Assembly: GCF_007993815.1 (NCBI RefSeq)
Contig: NZ_VJWE01000013.1
Location: 310,001-374,000 of the forward strand
DNA length: 64,000 nt
Source: Acidovorax delafieldii
GTDB lineage: Bacteria > Pseudomonadota > Gammaproteobacteria > Burkholderiales > Burkholderiaceae_C
Direction: 5' to 3'
The notes beneath the pieces were generated by a model. The model saw only the letters and a list, made by a program, of their open reading frames with translations, was not told the origin of the DNA and ran no database searches. Position numbers and translations under genes: made by a program. This document shows positions 45,711 through 54,122 of the stretch, in pieces (position 1 is the stretch's first letter; each line of letters begins with the position of its first letter).

Positions 45711-45899
45711 GGGGGGCAATGATACTGGCGCCAAGCCACGGGAGCACGTGATTCCGCCGAACCTCAGCAACACATCCTCCAATGAAGCGGGGACCCCACC
45801 CGCAGCCCTCAAAGCCCACATGGCCGAAGCCAGAGCCCCACGTGAGGGGTCGCGCTGCCACACACCGGGTGCGTCCGCGCGAAGCGCCTCAGGGGTGCT

Positions 45900-46622
45900 T
45901 CATTCAGCCATCATGAACCGGTAGAAATTGCGCAGCATGCCAGCCGTGGCGCCCCAGATGAAATGGGTCTTGTCGCCTTGCTGGTAGGGCATGGAGAACC
46001 ATTCGCGGTGCACGCCATCACGGTCAAACACATGGCGGCGATGGTGAGCTGGGTCGAGCAAAAAGGCCAGCGGTACCTCAAACAGGTCGGCCACCTCATA
46101 CGGGTTGGGCCGAAGCACACAGTCCGGCTGCACAAGGGCGACCACCGGGGTGATGATGAATGACGAGCCGGTCACGTAGGTGGGCAAGGTCCCCAGTACC
46201 TCGACAAATTCACGGTCCAGGCCCACCTCCTCCTGCGCTTCGCGCAAGGCGGTTTCAGCAGCACTGGCGTCTTCCGGATCAGCCCGCCCGCCCGGGAAGG
46301 CCACCTGCCCGGAATGGGTGGACAGATGTGCGGTGCGCTCCGTCAACAGCACCATGGGTTGCTCGCGCAACACGATCGCCAGCAACACGGACGCGTGGGC
46401 TGGCTCGCGGTTCATGAACTTCTTTTCCAGCACCACCTCCGGCTCCCACCGGGGTGGCTGTGCAAAACGCGCACGCAGCGCATCGGGCGTCCGCACAGCC
46501 AGGGGCACGGCGGGCAGGTGCGCATCCACCCCGACCACCGGCACCGTGCGAGGGTCAAAGTCGGGCAGGCTCGACAGAGGCGCAATGACCGATGAGACAG
46601 CAGGAGGAGAAGAAGGGTTCAC
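45900..46622 (-). CDS. NUDIX hydrolase, CoA pyrophosphatase type
   Basis: A 240-residue NudL/YeaB-like protein. CoA pyrophosphatases of this group split CoA to phosphopantetheine and 3',5'-ADP. The UPF0035-type motif HSGQVAFPGGRADPED precedes the NUDIX box, TALREAQEEVGLD, with the catalytic REXXEE. The proposed start at 46622 is GTG; the first in-frame ATG is about residue 70 and would cut the fold, so GTG is preferred although no good Shine-Dalgarno is visible. The gene follows rplS and its terminator. Confidence 0.9.
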   Translation of the reverse strand: MNPSSPPAVSSVIAPLSSLPDFDPRTVPVVGVDAHLPAVPLAVRTPDALRARFAQPPRWEPEVVLEKKFMNREPAHASVLLAIVLREQPMVLLTERTAHLSTHSGQVAFPGGRADPEDASAAETALREAQEEVGLDREFVEVLGTLPTYVTGSSFIITPVVALVQPDCVLRPNPYEVADLFEVPLAFLLDPAHHRRHVFDRDGVHREWFSMPYQQGDKTHFIWGATAGMLRNFYRFMMAE

Positions 46623-46643
46623 AAAAAGCAGGTTCCACGGACC

Positions 46644-46681
46644 AAAAAAAAAGCCGCTACAGGCAGATGCTGTAGCGGCTT
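46644..46681 (-). terminator. terminator of the rpsP-rimM-trmD-rplS operon
   Basis: The arms AAGCCGCTACA and TGTAGCGGCTT surround an 8-base loop. On the minus strand a run of about nine T residues follows. It sits 28 bases after the rplS stop. Confidence 0.92.
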
Positions 46682-46709
46682 GTCAGGACAGGCCCTCGCC
46701 TTGCTTGAA

Positions 46710-47093
46710 TTAAGCGGCGGTAGCAGCAGCCTTGACGCGCGAAGGCAGCTTTTCCTTGATACGCGCCGACTTACCGCTGCGGTCACGCAGGTAGTACAGC
46801 TTGGCACGGCGCACGTCACCGCGGCGCTTGACTTCGATGCTGGCGATCAGCGGGCTGTAGGTCTGGAACGTACGCTCCACGCCTTCGCCGCTGGAGATCT
46901 TGCGCACGGTGAAGCCGCTGTTCAGGCCGCGATTGCGCTTGGCAATCACCACGCCTTCGTAAGCCTGCACGCGCTTGCGGGTACCTTCCACCACGTTCAC
47001 GCTCACGATGACGGTGTCACCAGGGGCGAATTCGGGGATGGTCTTGTTCAAGCGGGCAATTTCTTCCGCTTCCAGGGTCTGGATCAGGTTCAT
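46710..47093 (-). CDS. rplS: 50S ribosomal protein L19
   Basis: A 127-residue L19, located at the 30S-50S interface. It starts [20 protein letters not shown] and has [39 protein letters not shown] and the [18 protein letters not shown] end typical of L19. It has a short Ala-rich C-terminal tail. It is last in the operon before a strong terminator, 128 bases after trmD. Confidence 0.98.
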   Translation of the reverse strand: MNLIQTLEAEEIARLNKTIPEFAPGDTVIVSVNVVEGTRKRVQAYEGVVIAKRNRGLNSGFTVRKISSGEGVERTFQTYSPLIASIEVKRRGDVRRAKLYYLRDRSGKSARIKEKLPSRVKAAATAA

Positions 47094-47221
47094 GTGAGTT
47101 TCCTAGTGATCTTGTCCGCGCCAAAAATGGCTGCGTCGGGATTGACGTCTCAGTGTTTTGCGGGAGAACTCCCAGTCAAAACGGCCGGCCAGAGGATCGA
47201 AAAGCCTTTGATTATAGCAAT

Positions 47222-47980
47222 TCAGCCGAGCTTGGCCAATACGGCTTCATCGGCGGGCCCCAAACGCCCCGCTTTGCGCGCGGCGTCGATGAGATCAGGC
47301 CGGTGGCGGGCCGTGGTGGCCAGGCGCTGATCACGCCGCCAGCGCTCGATCTGCGCATGGTGACCCGACATGAGGGCCGCTGGCACCTGCTGCCCTGCCC
47401 ACTCTTCGGGCCTCGTGTAATGCGGGCAGTCCAGCAGGCCATCGAGCGCGGGATTGAAGCTGTCGAGCTGGTGGCTGCCCTCGTCGTTGAGCACCCCGGG
47501 CTGAAGGCGCGCCACGGCGTCCAGCAGCGCCATGGCGGCAATCTCGCCGCCCGAGAGCACGAAGTCGCCCAGGCTTATCTGAACATTCACATGGGTGTCA
47601 ATGAACCGCTGGTCTATGCCTTCATAGCGCCCACACAGCAACACGGCCCCCTCGCTGGCAGACCAGCGCTCCACGGCGGCGTGGTTCAGCGACTCGCCGA
47701 TGGGTGAAAAAAGAACCAGCGACGCCTCGCCGCCCTCGGGCTCACCGCGCTCTGCCCGGATGGCCGCAAGGCACCGCGCCAGGGGCTCGGCCATCATCAC
47801 CATGCCCGGGCCACCGCCAAACGGGCGGTCATCCACCCGGCGGTAGTTGCCGTCGGCGTAGTCGCGTGGGTTCCACAGGCGCACATCGACTTGGCCACTG
47901 GCATAGGCGCGCCGGGTCACACCGCTCGCCAGGAAGGGCGCGAACAGCTCGGGAAAGAGGGTGATGATGTCAAAGCGCAT
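47222..47980 (-). CDS. trmD: tRNA (guanine-37-N1)-methyltransferase
   Basis: A 252-residue SPOUT (trefoil-knot) enzyme that methylates G37 in tRNAs with a G36G37 sequence, preventing +1 frameshifts. Motifs are MRFDIITLFPELFAPFL, VDDRPFGGGPGMVMMAEPL and the knot segment LCGRYEGIDQRFID, then ISLGDFVLSGGEIAAM. It is full length. It starts 24 bases after the rimM stop in the conserved operon. Confidence 0.98.
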   Translation of the reverse strand: MRFDIITLFPELFAPFLASGVTRRAYASGQVDVRLWNPRDYADGNYRRVDDRPFGGGPGMVMMAEPLARCLAAIRAERGEPEGGEASLVLFSPIGESLNHAAVERWSASEGAVLLCGRYEGIDQRFIDTHVNVQISLGDFVLSGGEIAAMALLDAVARLQPGVLNDEGSHQLDSFNPALDGLLDCPHYTRPEEWAGQQVPAALMSGHHAQIERWRRDQRLATTARHRPDLIDAARKAGRLGPADEAVLAKLG

Positions 47981-48004
47981 AGGGCGCGGGTCGTGACGGC
48001 GCGG

Positions 48005-48577
48005 TCAGTAGTCGGGCTGCCAGTCCACGGTGATGCGTTTTTCGGCCAGATCCACCTTGTCCACGAAGGCCGAGACAAACGGAATCATGCGCTCCTGTGC
48101 CTTGCCATCCTGCTCATAGGCCAGCACCAGCACGGTCTGTGGACCGGTGGACATCAACTCGCGCACCTCGCCCAGCGCCACACCTTCACGGTTGAAGACC
48201 GACAGACCGATCAGATCGACCCAGTAGTACTCGTCTTCGGAGGTGGATGGAAAACTGGATCGCGGCACAAAAATCCGCGCACCGCGCAACGCCTCTGCCC
48301 CATTGCGGTCATCAATGCCCTGCGCCCAGGCCACCACGGAGTCCGAATGATCCTTGGCCTGGCGGATGGGCAGCAGCACGGTGCCGCTGAAGGTCTTGAC
48401 ACCACGCTCGGAGGGCTGCAAATACCAGCGTTTGGACGAAAAAAGCGCCTCGGGATTGCTGCTGTGCGACAGGACCTTGAACCAGCCCTTGATGCCCCAG
48501 GCATCTGCGATGCGCCCCACTTCAACGGCGTCGGCAGGCAGTTCTGCGGGTTCGAGGGTCAACGGTGTGGTGGCCAT
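48005..48577 (-). CDS. rimM: 16S rRNA processing protein RimM
   Basis: A 190-residue ribosome maturation factor for the 30S head, binding S19. The N-terminal RimM domain starts near residue 19 (VEVGRIADAWGIKGWFKVL), and the C-terminal PRC-barrel has YYWVDLIGLSVFNREGVALGEV and PFVSAFVDKVDLAEKRITVDW. The N-terminal 15 residues are an extension (MATTPLTLEPAELPA). It is separated from rpsP by a large hairpin. Confidence 0.97.
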   Translation of the reverse strand: MATTPLTLEPAELPADAVEVGRIADAWGIKGWFKVLSHSSNPEALFSSKRWYLQPSERGVKTFSGTVLLPIRQAKDHSDSVVAWAQGIDDRNGAEALRGARIFVPRSSFPSTSEDEYYWVDLIGLSVFNREGVALGEVRELMSTGPQTVLVLAYEQDGKAQERMIPFVSAFVDKVDLAEKRITVDWQPDY

Positions 48578-48597
48578 GGCAGTGAATCCAGAATGAG

Positions 48598-48642
48598 AAA
48601 AGGGCGGGTTCCGCCAGACCAGCCGACGGAACCCGCCCTTTT
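48598..48642 (-). terminator. hairpin between rpsP and rimM (partial terminator or processing site)
   Basis: The arms AAAAGGGCGGGTTCCG and CGGAACCCGCCCTTTT have a 13-base loop. On the minus strand it ends in TTTTC, so termination is likely partial. It lies 10 bases after the rpsP stop and could set the S16 to RimM ratio. Confidence 0.7.
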
Positions 48643-48651
48643 CAGGGAGCT

Positions 48652-48903
48652 TTAAGCAGCCTTCTTGGCGGCTTGCTTGATCAGGCGGTCCACCGTGGGG
48701 GAGGACTGGGCGCCAACGCCCACCCAGTAAGCCAGACGGTCTTGCACGATGCGCAGGCCTTCTTCAGATTCCTTGGCGGTGGGGTTGTAGAAGCCGATGC
48801 GCTCGATGAAGCGGCCATCACGGCGCACGCGCTTGTCAGCAACGACGATGTTGAAGAAAGGACGGCCCTTGGAGCCGCCGCGGGAGAGTCGAATGACGAC
48901 CAT
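48652..48903 (-). CDS. rpsP: 30S ribosomal protein S16
   Basis: An 83-residue S16, starting [20 protein letters not shown], with [19 protein letters not shown] and [16 protein letters not shown]. It is full length. It opens the rpsP-rimM-trmD-rplS operon. The 145-base gap to the divergent acetyltransferase holds both promoters. Confidence 0.98.
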   Translation of the reverse strand: MVVIRLSRGGSKGRPFFNIVVADKRVRRDGRFIERIGFYNPTAKESEEGLRIVQDRLAYWVGVGAQSSPTVDRLIKQAAKKAA

Positions 48904-49048
48904 GATTTATCCTTCGGGTGGTGAACTCCGGCAACATTTGCCGTAAGCCACAGTGTTCGCAACCATATTCGCAACGCTTGAGACACGCGACATGGCCACC
49001 CGGCCAGCGACACGCTGCAAAGCCTGCGATTATATCCATTTCCCCAAA

Positions 49049-49570
49049 ATGCCCTCTATCCGCCCCAGCACTGACAGCGATATTCCTGCCATCACGGCCA
49101 TTTACCAACACCATGTGCTCCACGGCACGGGCACCTTCGAGATAGATCCCCCCTCCGAAGCCGACATGGCAAGCCGCCGCGCTGACGTGCTGGCGCGTGG
49201 CCTGCCCTGGCTGGTTGCGGAGAAAGACGGTCAAGTGCTGGGCTTTGCCTATGCCAACTGGTTCAAGCCCCGCCCTGCCTATCGCTTCTCGGCCGAAGAC
49301 TCGATCTACGTGGCCGATCAGGCCCGCGGCATGGGCCTGGGCCGCAAGCTGCTGGCCGAGCTGGCGGTACAGGCCGAAGCGGCTGGCGTGCGCAAGCTGC
49401 TGGCGGTGATTGGAGACTCTGCCAACGCAGGCTCGATCGGCGTGCACCGGGCCCTGGGCTTCACCGATGTGGGCATCATGCGCTCAGTCGGCTGGAAGTT
49501 CGGCGCCTGGCGCGACATCGTGCTCATGGAAAAGACCCTGGGCGCGGGCGACACCACTTCACCCGAATAG
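49049..49570 (+). CDS. GNAT N-acetyltransferase, phosphinothricin-acetyltransferase-like
   Basis: A 173-residue acetyl-CoA transferase of the PAT/MddA/YncA group. It starts MPSIRPSTDSDIPAITAIY and has HGTGTFEIDPPSE, PWLVAEKDGQVLGFAYANWF, the acetyl-CoA loop RGMGLGRKLLAEL and IGVHRALGFTDVGIM. These enzymes acetylate methionine analogues or phosphinothricin. ATG 49049 is used because the family starts here; an earlier in-frame ATG at 48953 adds a non-family segment. It is divergent from rpsP and 10 bases before the TM2 gene. Confidence 0.93.
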   Translation: MPSIRPSTDSDIPAITAIYQHHVLHGTGTFEIDPPSEADMASRRADVLARGLPWLVAEKDGQVLGFAYANWFKPRPAYRFSAEDSIYVADQARGMGLGRKLLAELAVQAEAAGVRKLLAVIGDSANAGSIGVHRALGFTDVGIMRSVGWKFGAWRDIVLMEKTLGAGDTTSPE

Positions 49571-49580
49571 CGCAGCACCC

Positions 49581-50027
49581 ATGAAAAACAAAACCGTAGC
49601 CGCCTGGCTCGCCTTTGTCGGCGGCCCCCTGGGCCTGCACCGCTTTTACCTTCATGGCCTGTCCGACATGCTCGGCTGGTTGTTGCCCATCCCCACGGCG
49701 CTGGGCATCTATGGCATTCAGCGGGTGCAGCAACTCGGCCAGGACGACCACTACAGCTGGGTGCTGATACCGCTGCTGGGCTTCACGATTGCCGCCTGTG
49801 CGCTGCGCGCCATCCTGTACGCGCTGATGACACCCGAGGCATGGAATGCGCGCTACAACCCCAGCGCCGCACCGGACGCCGCGCCGGGCAGGACGCAATG
49901 GATCACCGTGGGCGCCATCGTGGTGTCCCTGCTGATCGGGACCACGGTACTGATGGCCAGCCTGGCGTTCAGTTTCCAGCGGTACTTTGAGTACCAGATC
50001 GAGGAAGCGCGCAAGATCTCGCAGTGA
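49581..50027 (+). CDS. TM2-domain membrane protein
   Basis: A 148-residue protein with four hydrophobic segments (about 6-24, 28-50, 65-90, 110-132). The start MKNKTVAAWLAFVGGPLGLHRFYLHG is a TM2-type beginning with the GxxGxHRFY motif. Function is unknown. It follows the acetyltransferase gene closely and is convergent with pit. Confidence 0.8.
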   Translation: MKNKTVAAWLAFVGGPLGLHRFYLHGLSDMLGWLLPIPTALGIYGIQRVQQLGQDDHYSWVLIPLLGFTIAACALRAILYALMTPEAWNARYNPSAAPDAAPGRTQWITVGAIVVSLLIGTTVLMASLAFSFQRYFEYQIEEARKISQ

Positions 50028-50082
50028 TCCGCTGGCAGGCGCCAATGCAAACGCCCCATCAAATTCACACCCAATGGGGCGT

Positions 50083-50128
50083 ATGCGCTAGTGTTGATTG
50101 CCTTGAATGCTATCTATTCAATAGCATT
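50083..50128 (+). repeat. dispersed repeat, copy D (partial)
   Basis: It has GCGCTAGTGTTGATTGCC, then GCTATCTATTCAATAGC, matching the right part of copies A and C. The left AGCCAAAT block is absent or decayed. It lies between convergent TM2 and pit. Just before it a hairpin with arms ACGCCCCAT and ATGGGGCGT (50050-50082) could terminate the TM2 transcript. Confidence 0.55.
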
Positions 50129-50144
50129 CGCGATAACTCCGCCA

Positions 50145-51155
50145 TCAGAACAGCTGCAGGCTGATCCAGTAGGCGACGGCGGCCACAAATGCGCTCGCCG
50201 GGATGGTCAGAATCCACGCCCAGATGATGTTGCCGGCCACGCCCCAGCGCACGGCACTGGCGCGCTGGGTGGAGCCCACACCGACGATGGCGCCCGTGAT
50301 GGTGTGCGTGGTGGACACCGGAATGCCCAGTGTGGTGGCCAGGAACAAGGTCAGCGCCCCACCCGTTTCGGCGCAGAAGCCGCCCACCGGCTTGAGCTTG
50401 GTGATCTTCTGGCCCATGGTCTTCACAATGCGCCAGCCGCCAAACATGGTGCCCAGGCCGATGGCCACGTAGCAGCTGATGATGGCCCAGGTGGGTGGCG
50501 AGGCGTCAGACGCCGATGCATACCCGGTGGCAATCAGCAGCAGCCAGATGATGCCGATGGTTTTTTGCGCATCGTTGCCGCCGTGGCCCAGGCTGTAGGC
50601 ACCCGCAGACAACAGCTGCAACCGGCGGAACCACTTGTCCACCTTGCTCGGGCGCGTGCGCCTGAAGATCCAGGCCACGGCCACCATCATGAGCGAACCC
50701 AGCGCAAAACCCAGCAGCGGCGAGACAAAGATGAACGCCACGGTCTTGAGGATGCCCGCCGAGATCAGCGCGCCCGCACCAGCCTTGGCAATCACAGCGC
50801 CCACAATGCCGCCGATGAGGGCGTGCGAGGAGCTGCTGGGGATGCCGTAGTACCAGGTGATCACGTTCCAGGTGATCGCGCCCACCAGAGCGCCAAACAC
50901 CACGTGCGTGTCCACAATGCCGGGCTGCACGATGCCTTTGCCCACCGTCGCTGCCACGCTCAGGTGAAAGACAAAGATCGCCACAAAGTTGAAGAAGGCG
51001 GCAAACAGCACCGCCTGCGCGGGCTTGAGCACGCCGGTGGAGACCACCGTGGCGATCGAATTGGCCGCGTCGTGGAACCCGTTCATGAAGTCGAACAGGA
51101 TTGCCAGGGCCACAAGCAGAACCACAACCCAGAGGGCCGTCTGTACGGTTTCCAT
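50145..51155 (-). CDS. pit: low-affinity inorganic phosphate transporter (PiT family)
   Basis: A 336-residue, about 10-helix PiT permease. PiT signatures are MNGFHDAANSIATVVSTG and, later, LSLGHGGNDAQKTIGI (here YSLGHGGNDAQKTIG), plus GIPVSTTHTITGAIVGVG. It moves metal-phosphate complexes with protons. It begins 19 bases after the DUF47 gene, forming a two-gene unit with a PhoB-box-like promoter. The length is shorter than E. coli PitA, as is common in this subgroup. Confidence 0.95.
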   Translation of the reverse strand: METVQTALWVVVLLVALAILFDFMNGFHDAANSIATVVSTGVLKPAQAVLFAAFFNFVAIFVFHLSVAATVGKGIVQPGIVDTHVVFGALVGAITWNVITWYYGIPSSSSHALIGGIVGAVIAKAGAGALISAGILKTVAFIFVSPLLGFALGSLMMVAVAWIFRRTRPSKVDKWFRRLQLLSAGAYSLGHGGNDAQKTIGIIWLLLIATGYASASDASPPTWAIISCYVAIGLGTMFGGWRIVKTMGQKITKLKPVGGFCAETGGALTLFLATTLGIPVSTTHTITGAIVGVGSTQRASAVRWGVAGNIIWAWILTIPASAFVAAVAYWISLQLF

Positions 51156-51174
51156 ACTGGTCAGCCTGCGCGGA

Positions 51175-51822
51175 TCAGGAGTTCTCGAGGACGATGCCCT
51201 CGATACAGTTGGCCACGTCCTCGCACTTGTCGGTGATCGTCTCCAGCAGTTCGTAGATGGCCTTGAGCTTGATCACCTCGCGGACATCGGGCTCCTCGCG
51301 GAACAGCTTGCTCATGGCGCTGCGCATCACGCGGTCGGCGTCGGATTCGAGCTTGTCGATCTCCTCGCAGGTCTTGAGCGCGGCCTCGGCAACGGCTGGG
51401 TCGGCGATCTTGTCGAGCAGCTTGACGGCATCGCGCAGGCGCTCGCAGCACTTGAGACTCAGGTCCGTGAGGCGGGTGATTTCTTCCGTCATGTGGCGCA
51501 CGTCGTACAGCGCCATGGTTTCAGCCGAGTCCTGGATCAGGTCGGCCACATCGTCCATGGTGTTGATCAGCGTGTGGATCTGCTCACGGTCGATGGGGGT
51601 GATGAAGGTCTTGTGGATGGCCTTGTTCACCTCGTGCGTCACTCGGTCGGCGGCACGCTCGGCGTTGTCCACATCCTGGTTGTACTTGTCGCGCAGGTGC
51701 GGGTCGCTGTAGTTGGCCACCAGTTGCGAGAAGGCCCGGGCCGCCTCGACGATGCGGTCCGCATGCTGGTTGAACATTTCGAAAAAATTGCCTTCGCGTG
51801 GCAACAGCTTGGCAAACAGCAT
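51175..51822 (-). CDS. DUF47 (PhoU-like) phosphate transport accessory protein
   Basis: A 215-residue helical bundle of the DUF47/TIGR00153 family (Pit accessory protein). It starts MLFAKLLPREGNFFEMFNQH, with acidic helices such as DNAERAADRVTHEVNKAI and DDVADLIQDSAETM. Acidic EXXXD patterns bind metal in PhoU relatives. It is always paired with PiT and is thought to tune transport. ATG 51822 is the family start; earlier frame is not conserved. Confidence 0.93.
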   Translation of the reverse strand: MLFAKLLPREGNFFEMFNQHADRIVEAARAFSQLVANYSDPHLRDKYNQDVDNAERAADRVTHEVNKAIHKTFITPIDREQIHTLINTMDDVADLIQDSAETMALYDVRHMTEEITRLTDLSLKCCERLRDAVKLLDKIADPAVAEAALKTCEEIDKLESDADRVMRSAMSKLFREEPDVREVIKLKAIYELLETITDKCEDVANCIEGIVLENS

Positions 51823-51863
51823 GGAGACTCCTGGATCGGGAACGAATGGTGAGAAAAGGCCGC

Positions 51864-51896
51864 GCCATGACAGAACCATGACGCTTTCGTGACCCG
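51864..51896 (-). promoter_or_regulatory. PhoB box-like direct repeat upstream of DUF47-pit
   Basis: On the minus strand three units carry GTCAC, GTCAT and GTCAT with exact 11-base spacing (TGAC on the plus strand at 51868, 51879 and 51890). One unit is CTGTCAT, the PhoB consensus. The site is about 45-75 bases before the DUF47 start. It predicts PhoB control of this transporter. Confidence 0.7.
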
Positions 51897-52000
51897 TCGA
51901 GTTTAACCGTGCGCCTTGCAGGGACTGATGCCGCTGCCTCATGCAGTCATGCGCACGGCGCCGTGGGCGACGACACACTGGCCGTTCAGGCCCTGTGCCT

Positions 52001-52363
52001 TCAGGCGCCCCGGAAGATGAAATACACCGCCCCCACCAGGCACAACCCCGCCCAAAGGTAGTCCCACTTCAGGGGTTGCCCCATGTAGAACACGGCGAAG
52101 GGCACAAACACGCCCAGCGTGATGACCTCTTGCATGATCTTGAGCTGCCCCACGTTGAACTGGGTGAAGCCAATGCGGTTGGCCGGCACTTGCAACAGGT
52201 ATTCAAACAGCGCGATACCCCAGCTGACGAGGGCCGCGACATACCACGGCGAAGACGCCAGGTTCTTCAGGTGGCCGTACCACGCAAAGGTCATGAAGAT
52301 ATTGCTGGCAGTGAGCAGCAATACCGTTTGCAAAGAAATAGGCAGGGATTGGAGCGCGTTCAT
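52001..52363 (-). CDS. DUF486 small four-helix membrane protein
   Basis: A 120-residue DMT-superfamily protein with four hydrophobic helices and the family segments SNIFMTFAWYGHLKNL, VSWGIALFEYLLQVPANRIG and FTQFNVGQLKIMQEVITL. The family resembles small multidrug-resistance-like proteins, but the substrate is unknown. It sits alone between the phosphate unit and the liv operon. Confidence 0.9.
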   Translation of the reverse strand: MNALQSLPISLQTVLLLTASNIFMTFAWYGHLKNLASSPWYVAALVSWGIALFEYLLQVPANRIGFTQFNVGQLKIMQEVITLGVFVPFAVFYMGQPLKWDYLWAGLCLVGAVYFIFRGA

Positions 52364-52427
52364 GGTGGAGCGGCAGGCTGGGGAAGTGAACGAAGCGGCC
52401 GATTATGAACAAAACCAATCGATTGTG

Positions 52428-52470
52428 CTGGTGTTACATACCTTGTCAGCTATATTTTTAATAGCAATTT
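52428..52470 (+). repeat. dispersed repeat, copy E (partial)
   Basis: It contains CAGCTATATTTTTAATAGC, the AT-rich palindromic arm shared with the other copies, preceded by a GTGTTACATACCTTG spacer. It lies between the DUF486 gene and the liv terminator. The left block is missing. Confidence 0.5.
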
Positions 52471-52498
52471 ACTGCAACACCACCCCCACCAACAGACA

Positions 52499-52528
52499 TA
52501 AAAAAAGGCACTCCCGAGGGAGTGCCTT
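52499..52528 (-). terminator. terminator of the livHMGF operon
   Basis: The arms AAGGCACTCC and GGAGTGCCTT have a 4-base loop. On the minus strand a T-run of seven follows. It is 49 bases after the livF stop. Confidence 0.92.
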
Positions 52529-52576
52529 GCTGGACAGCCGCCGCACCACACCAGCGGTGCGCAGGCTTGCGGTCGC

Positions 52577-53305
52577 TTATTCGCCCAGGTAGGCAGCGCG
52601 CACCTTGGGGTCGTTGAGCAACTGCTGGCCAGGGCCCGACATGGTGATCAGGCCGGACTCCATCACGTAGCCGCGGTCGGCAATCGCCAGCGCGCGGCTG
52701 GCGTTCTGCTCCACCAGCACGATGGTCACGCCCAGCGCGTACACGTCGCGCACCACCTCAAAGATCTTGTCCACCATGATGGGGGACAGGCCCATGGAAG
52801 GCTCGTCCAGCAGCAGCACCTTGGGTTGGCTCATCAGCGCGCGGCCCATCGCCAGCATCTGCTGCTCACCGCCCGACATGGTGCCGGCCAGCTGGTCCTT
52901 GCGCTCGCGCAGGCGCGGGAAAATGGTGAACATCTTCTCGATGTCAGCCAGGATGCCGGCCTTGTCGGAGCGCGTGTAGGCGCCCATTTGCAGGTTTTCG
53001 GTGATGGTCATGCGCGCAAACACGCCACGGCCTTCCGGCACCATCACCAGGCCCTTCTTCACCAGGTCCCAGGCGCCCTTGCCCTTGATGCTTTCGCCCA
53101 GGTACTCGATGTCGCCGTCGTTCATGGCCAGGGTGCCAGTGATGGCCTTCATGGTGGTGGTCTTGCCCGCACCGTTGGAGCCGATCAGCGAGACAAGCTC
53201 GCCTTCACGCACTTCGAAGTCCACGCCCTTCACGGCCTGGATACCGCCGTAGGCCACTTTCAGGCCCTTGACCTGCAGCAGTACCTTGTTGGATTTTTCG
53301 GCCAT
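52577..53305 (-). CDS. livF: branched-chain amino acid ABC transporter ATPase LivF
   Basis: A 242-residue ABC ATPase with Walker A GSNGAGKTTTMKAI, signature TMSGGEQQMLAMGRALM, Walker B VLLLDEPSMGLSP and switch His in VEQN context. It couples ATP hydrolysis to uptake of branched-chain or similar amino acids. ATG 53305 is used; two codons upstream a TTG is in frame but GGAGG is better placed for the ATG. It begins two bases after the livG stop. Confidence 0.96.
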   Translation of the reverse strand: MAEKSNKVLLQVKGLKVAYGGIQAVKGVDFEVREGELVSLIGSNGAGKTTTMKAITGTLAMNDGDIEYLGESIKGKGAWDLVKKGLVMVPEGRGVFARMTITENLQMGAYTRSDKAGILADIEKMFTIFPRLRERKDQLAGTMSGGEQQMLAMGRALMSQPKVLLLDEPSMGLSPIMVDKIFEVVRDVYALGVTIVLVEQNASRALAIADRGYVMESGLITMSGPGQQLLNDPKVRAAYLGE

Positions 53306-53307
53306 TC

Positions 53308-54102
53308 TCAATGTCCTCCGGTGCCCAGATAGGCCTCAATCACTTTTTCGTTCTTCTGCACTTCGGCAGGGTTGCCTTCGGCGATCTGCTTGCCATAGTC
53401 GAGCACCGTCACACGGTCGCACAGGCCCATCACCAGCTTCACGTCGTGCTCGATGAGCAAGATGGTGCGGTTGTCTTTGCGGATGCGGTCGATCAGCTCG
53501 CGCAGCAGCACCTTCTCGGTGGCGTTCATGCCGGCGGCGGGCTCGTCCAGCGCAATCAGTTGCGGATCGGTGGCCAGGGCCCGGGCGATCTCCAGGCGGC
53601 GCTGGTCGCCATAGCTCAGGGTGCGCGCCTTGTAGTCGGCAAACTTGCCAATGCCCACGTAGTCGAGCAGTTCCTGTGCGCGCTTGGCGATGGCCAGCTC
53701 TTCTTCCTTGAAGCCCTTGGTACGCAGCACAGCGCCCAGCAGGCCGGACTTGGTACGGATGTGGCGGCCCACCATCACGTTTTCCAGTGCCGTCATTTCT
53801 GCAAACAGGCGGATGTTCTGGAAGGTGCGCGCAATGCCTGCCTTGGCCACTTCGTGCACGGCCGTGGGCTCGTAAGGCTTGCCAGCCAGTTCAAAGGTAC
53901 CGCTGTCGGGGGTGTACAGGCCGGTGATCACGTTGAAGAACGTGGTCTTGCCTGCGCCGTTCGGGCCGATCAGGCCATACACCTGGCCTCGCTCAATGGT
54001 GATGCCCACGTCGGAGAGGGCTTGCAGGCCGCCGAAGCGCTTGGAAATGCCCGCAACCCGCAGCACCACGTCGCTGGCTGATTTCTGAATGTTCTCTGCC
54101 AT
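53308..54102 (-). CDS. livG: branched-chain amino acid ABC transporter ATPase LivG
   Basis: A 264-residue ABC ATPase with Walker A GPNGAGKTTFFNVI, the LivG-type RTFQNIRLFAEMTALENV segment, signature LSYGDQRRLEIARAL and Walker B LIALDEPAAGMNATE. It pairs with LivF on the cytosolic face. The C-terminal YGKQIAEGNPAEVQKNEKVIEAYLG is the family end. It begins 20 bases after livM stops. Confidence 0.97.
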   Translation of the reverse strand: MAENIQKSASDVVLRVAGISKRFGGLQALSDVGITIERGQVYGLIGPNGAGKTTFFNVITGLYTPDSGTFELAGKPYEPTAVHEVAKAGIARTFQNIRLFAEMTALENVMVGRHIRTKSGLLGAVLRTKGFKEEELAIAKRAQELLDYVGIGKFADYKARTLSYGDQRRLEIARALATDPQLIALDEPAAGMNATEKVLLRELIDRIRKDNRTILLIEHDVKLVMGLCDRVTVLDYGKQIAEGNPAEVQKNEKVIEAYLGTGGH

Positions 54103-54122
54103 GTTCTAACTTTCTGCGGTGT

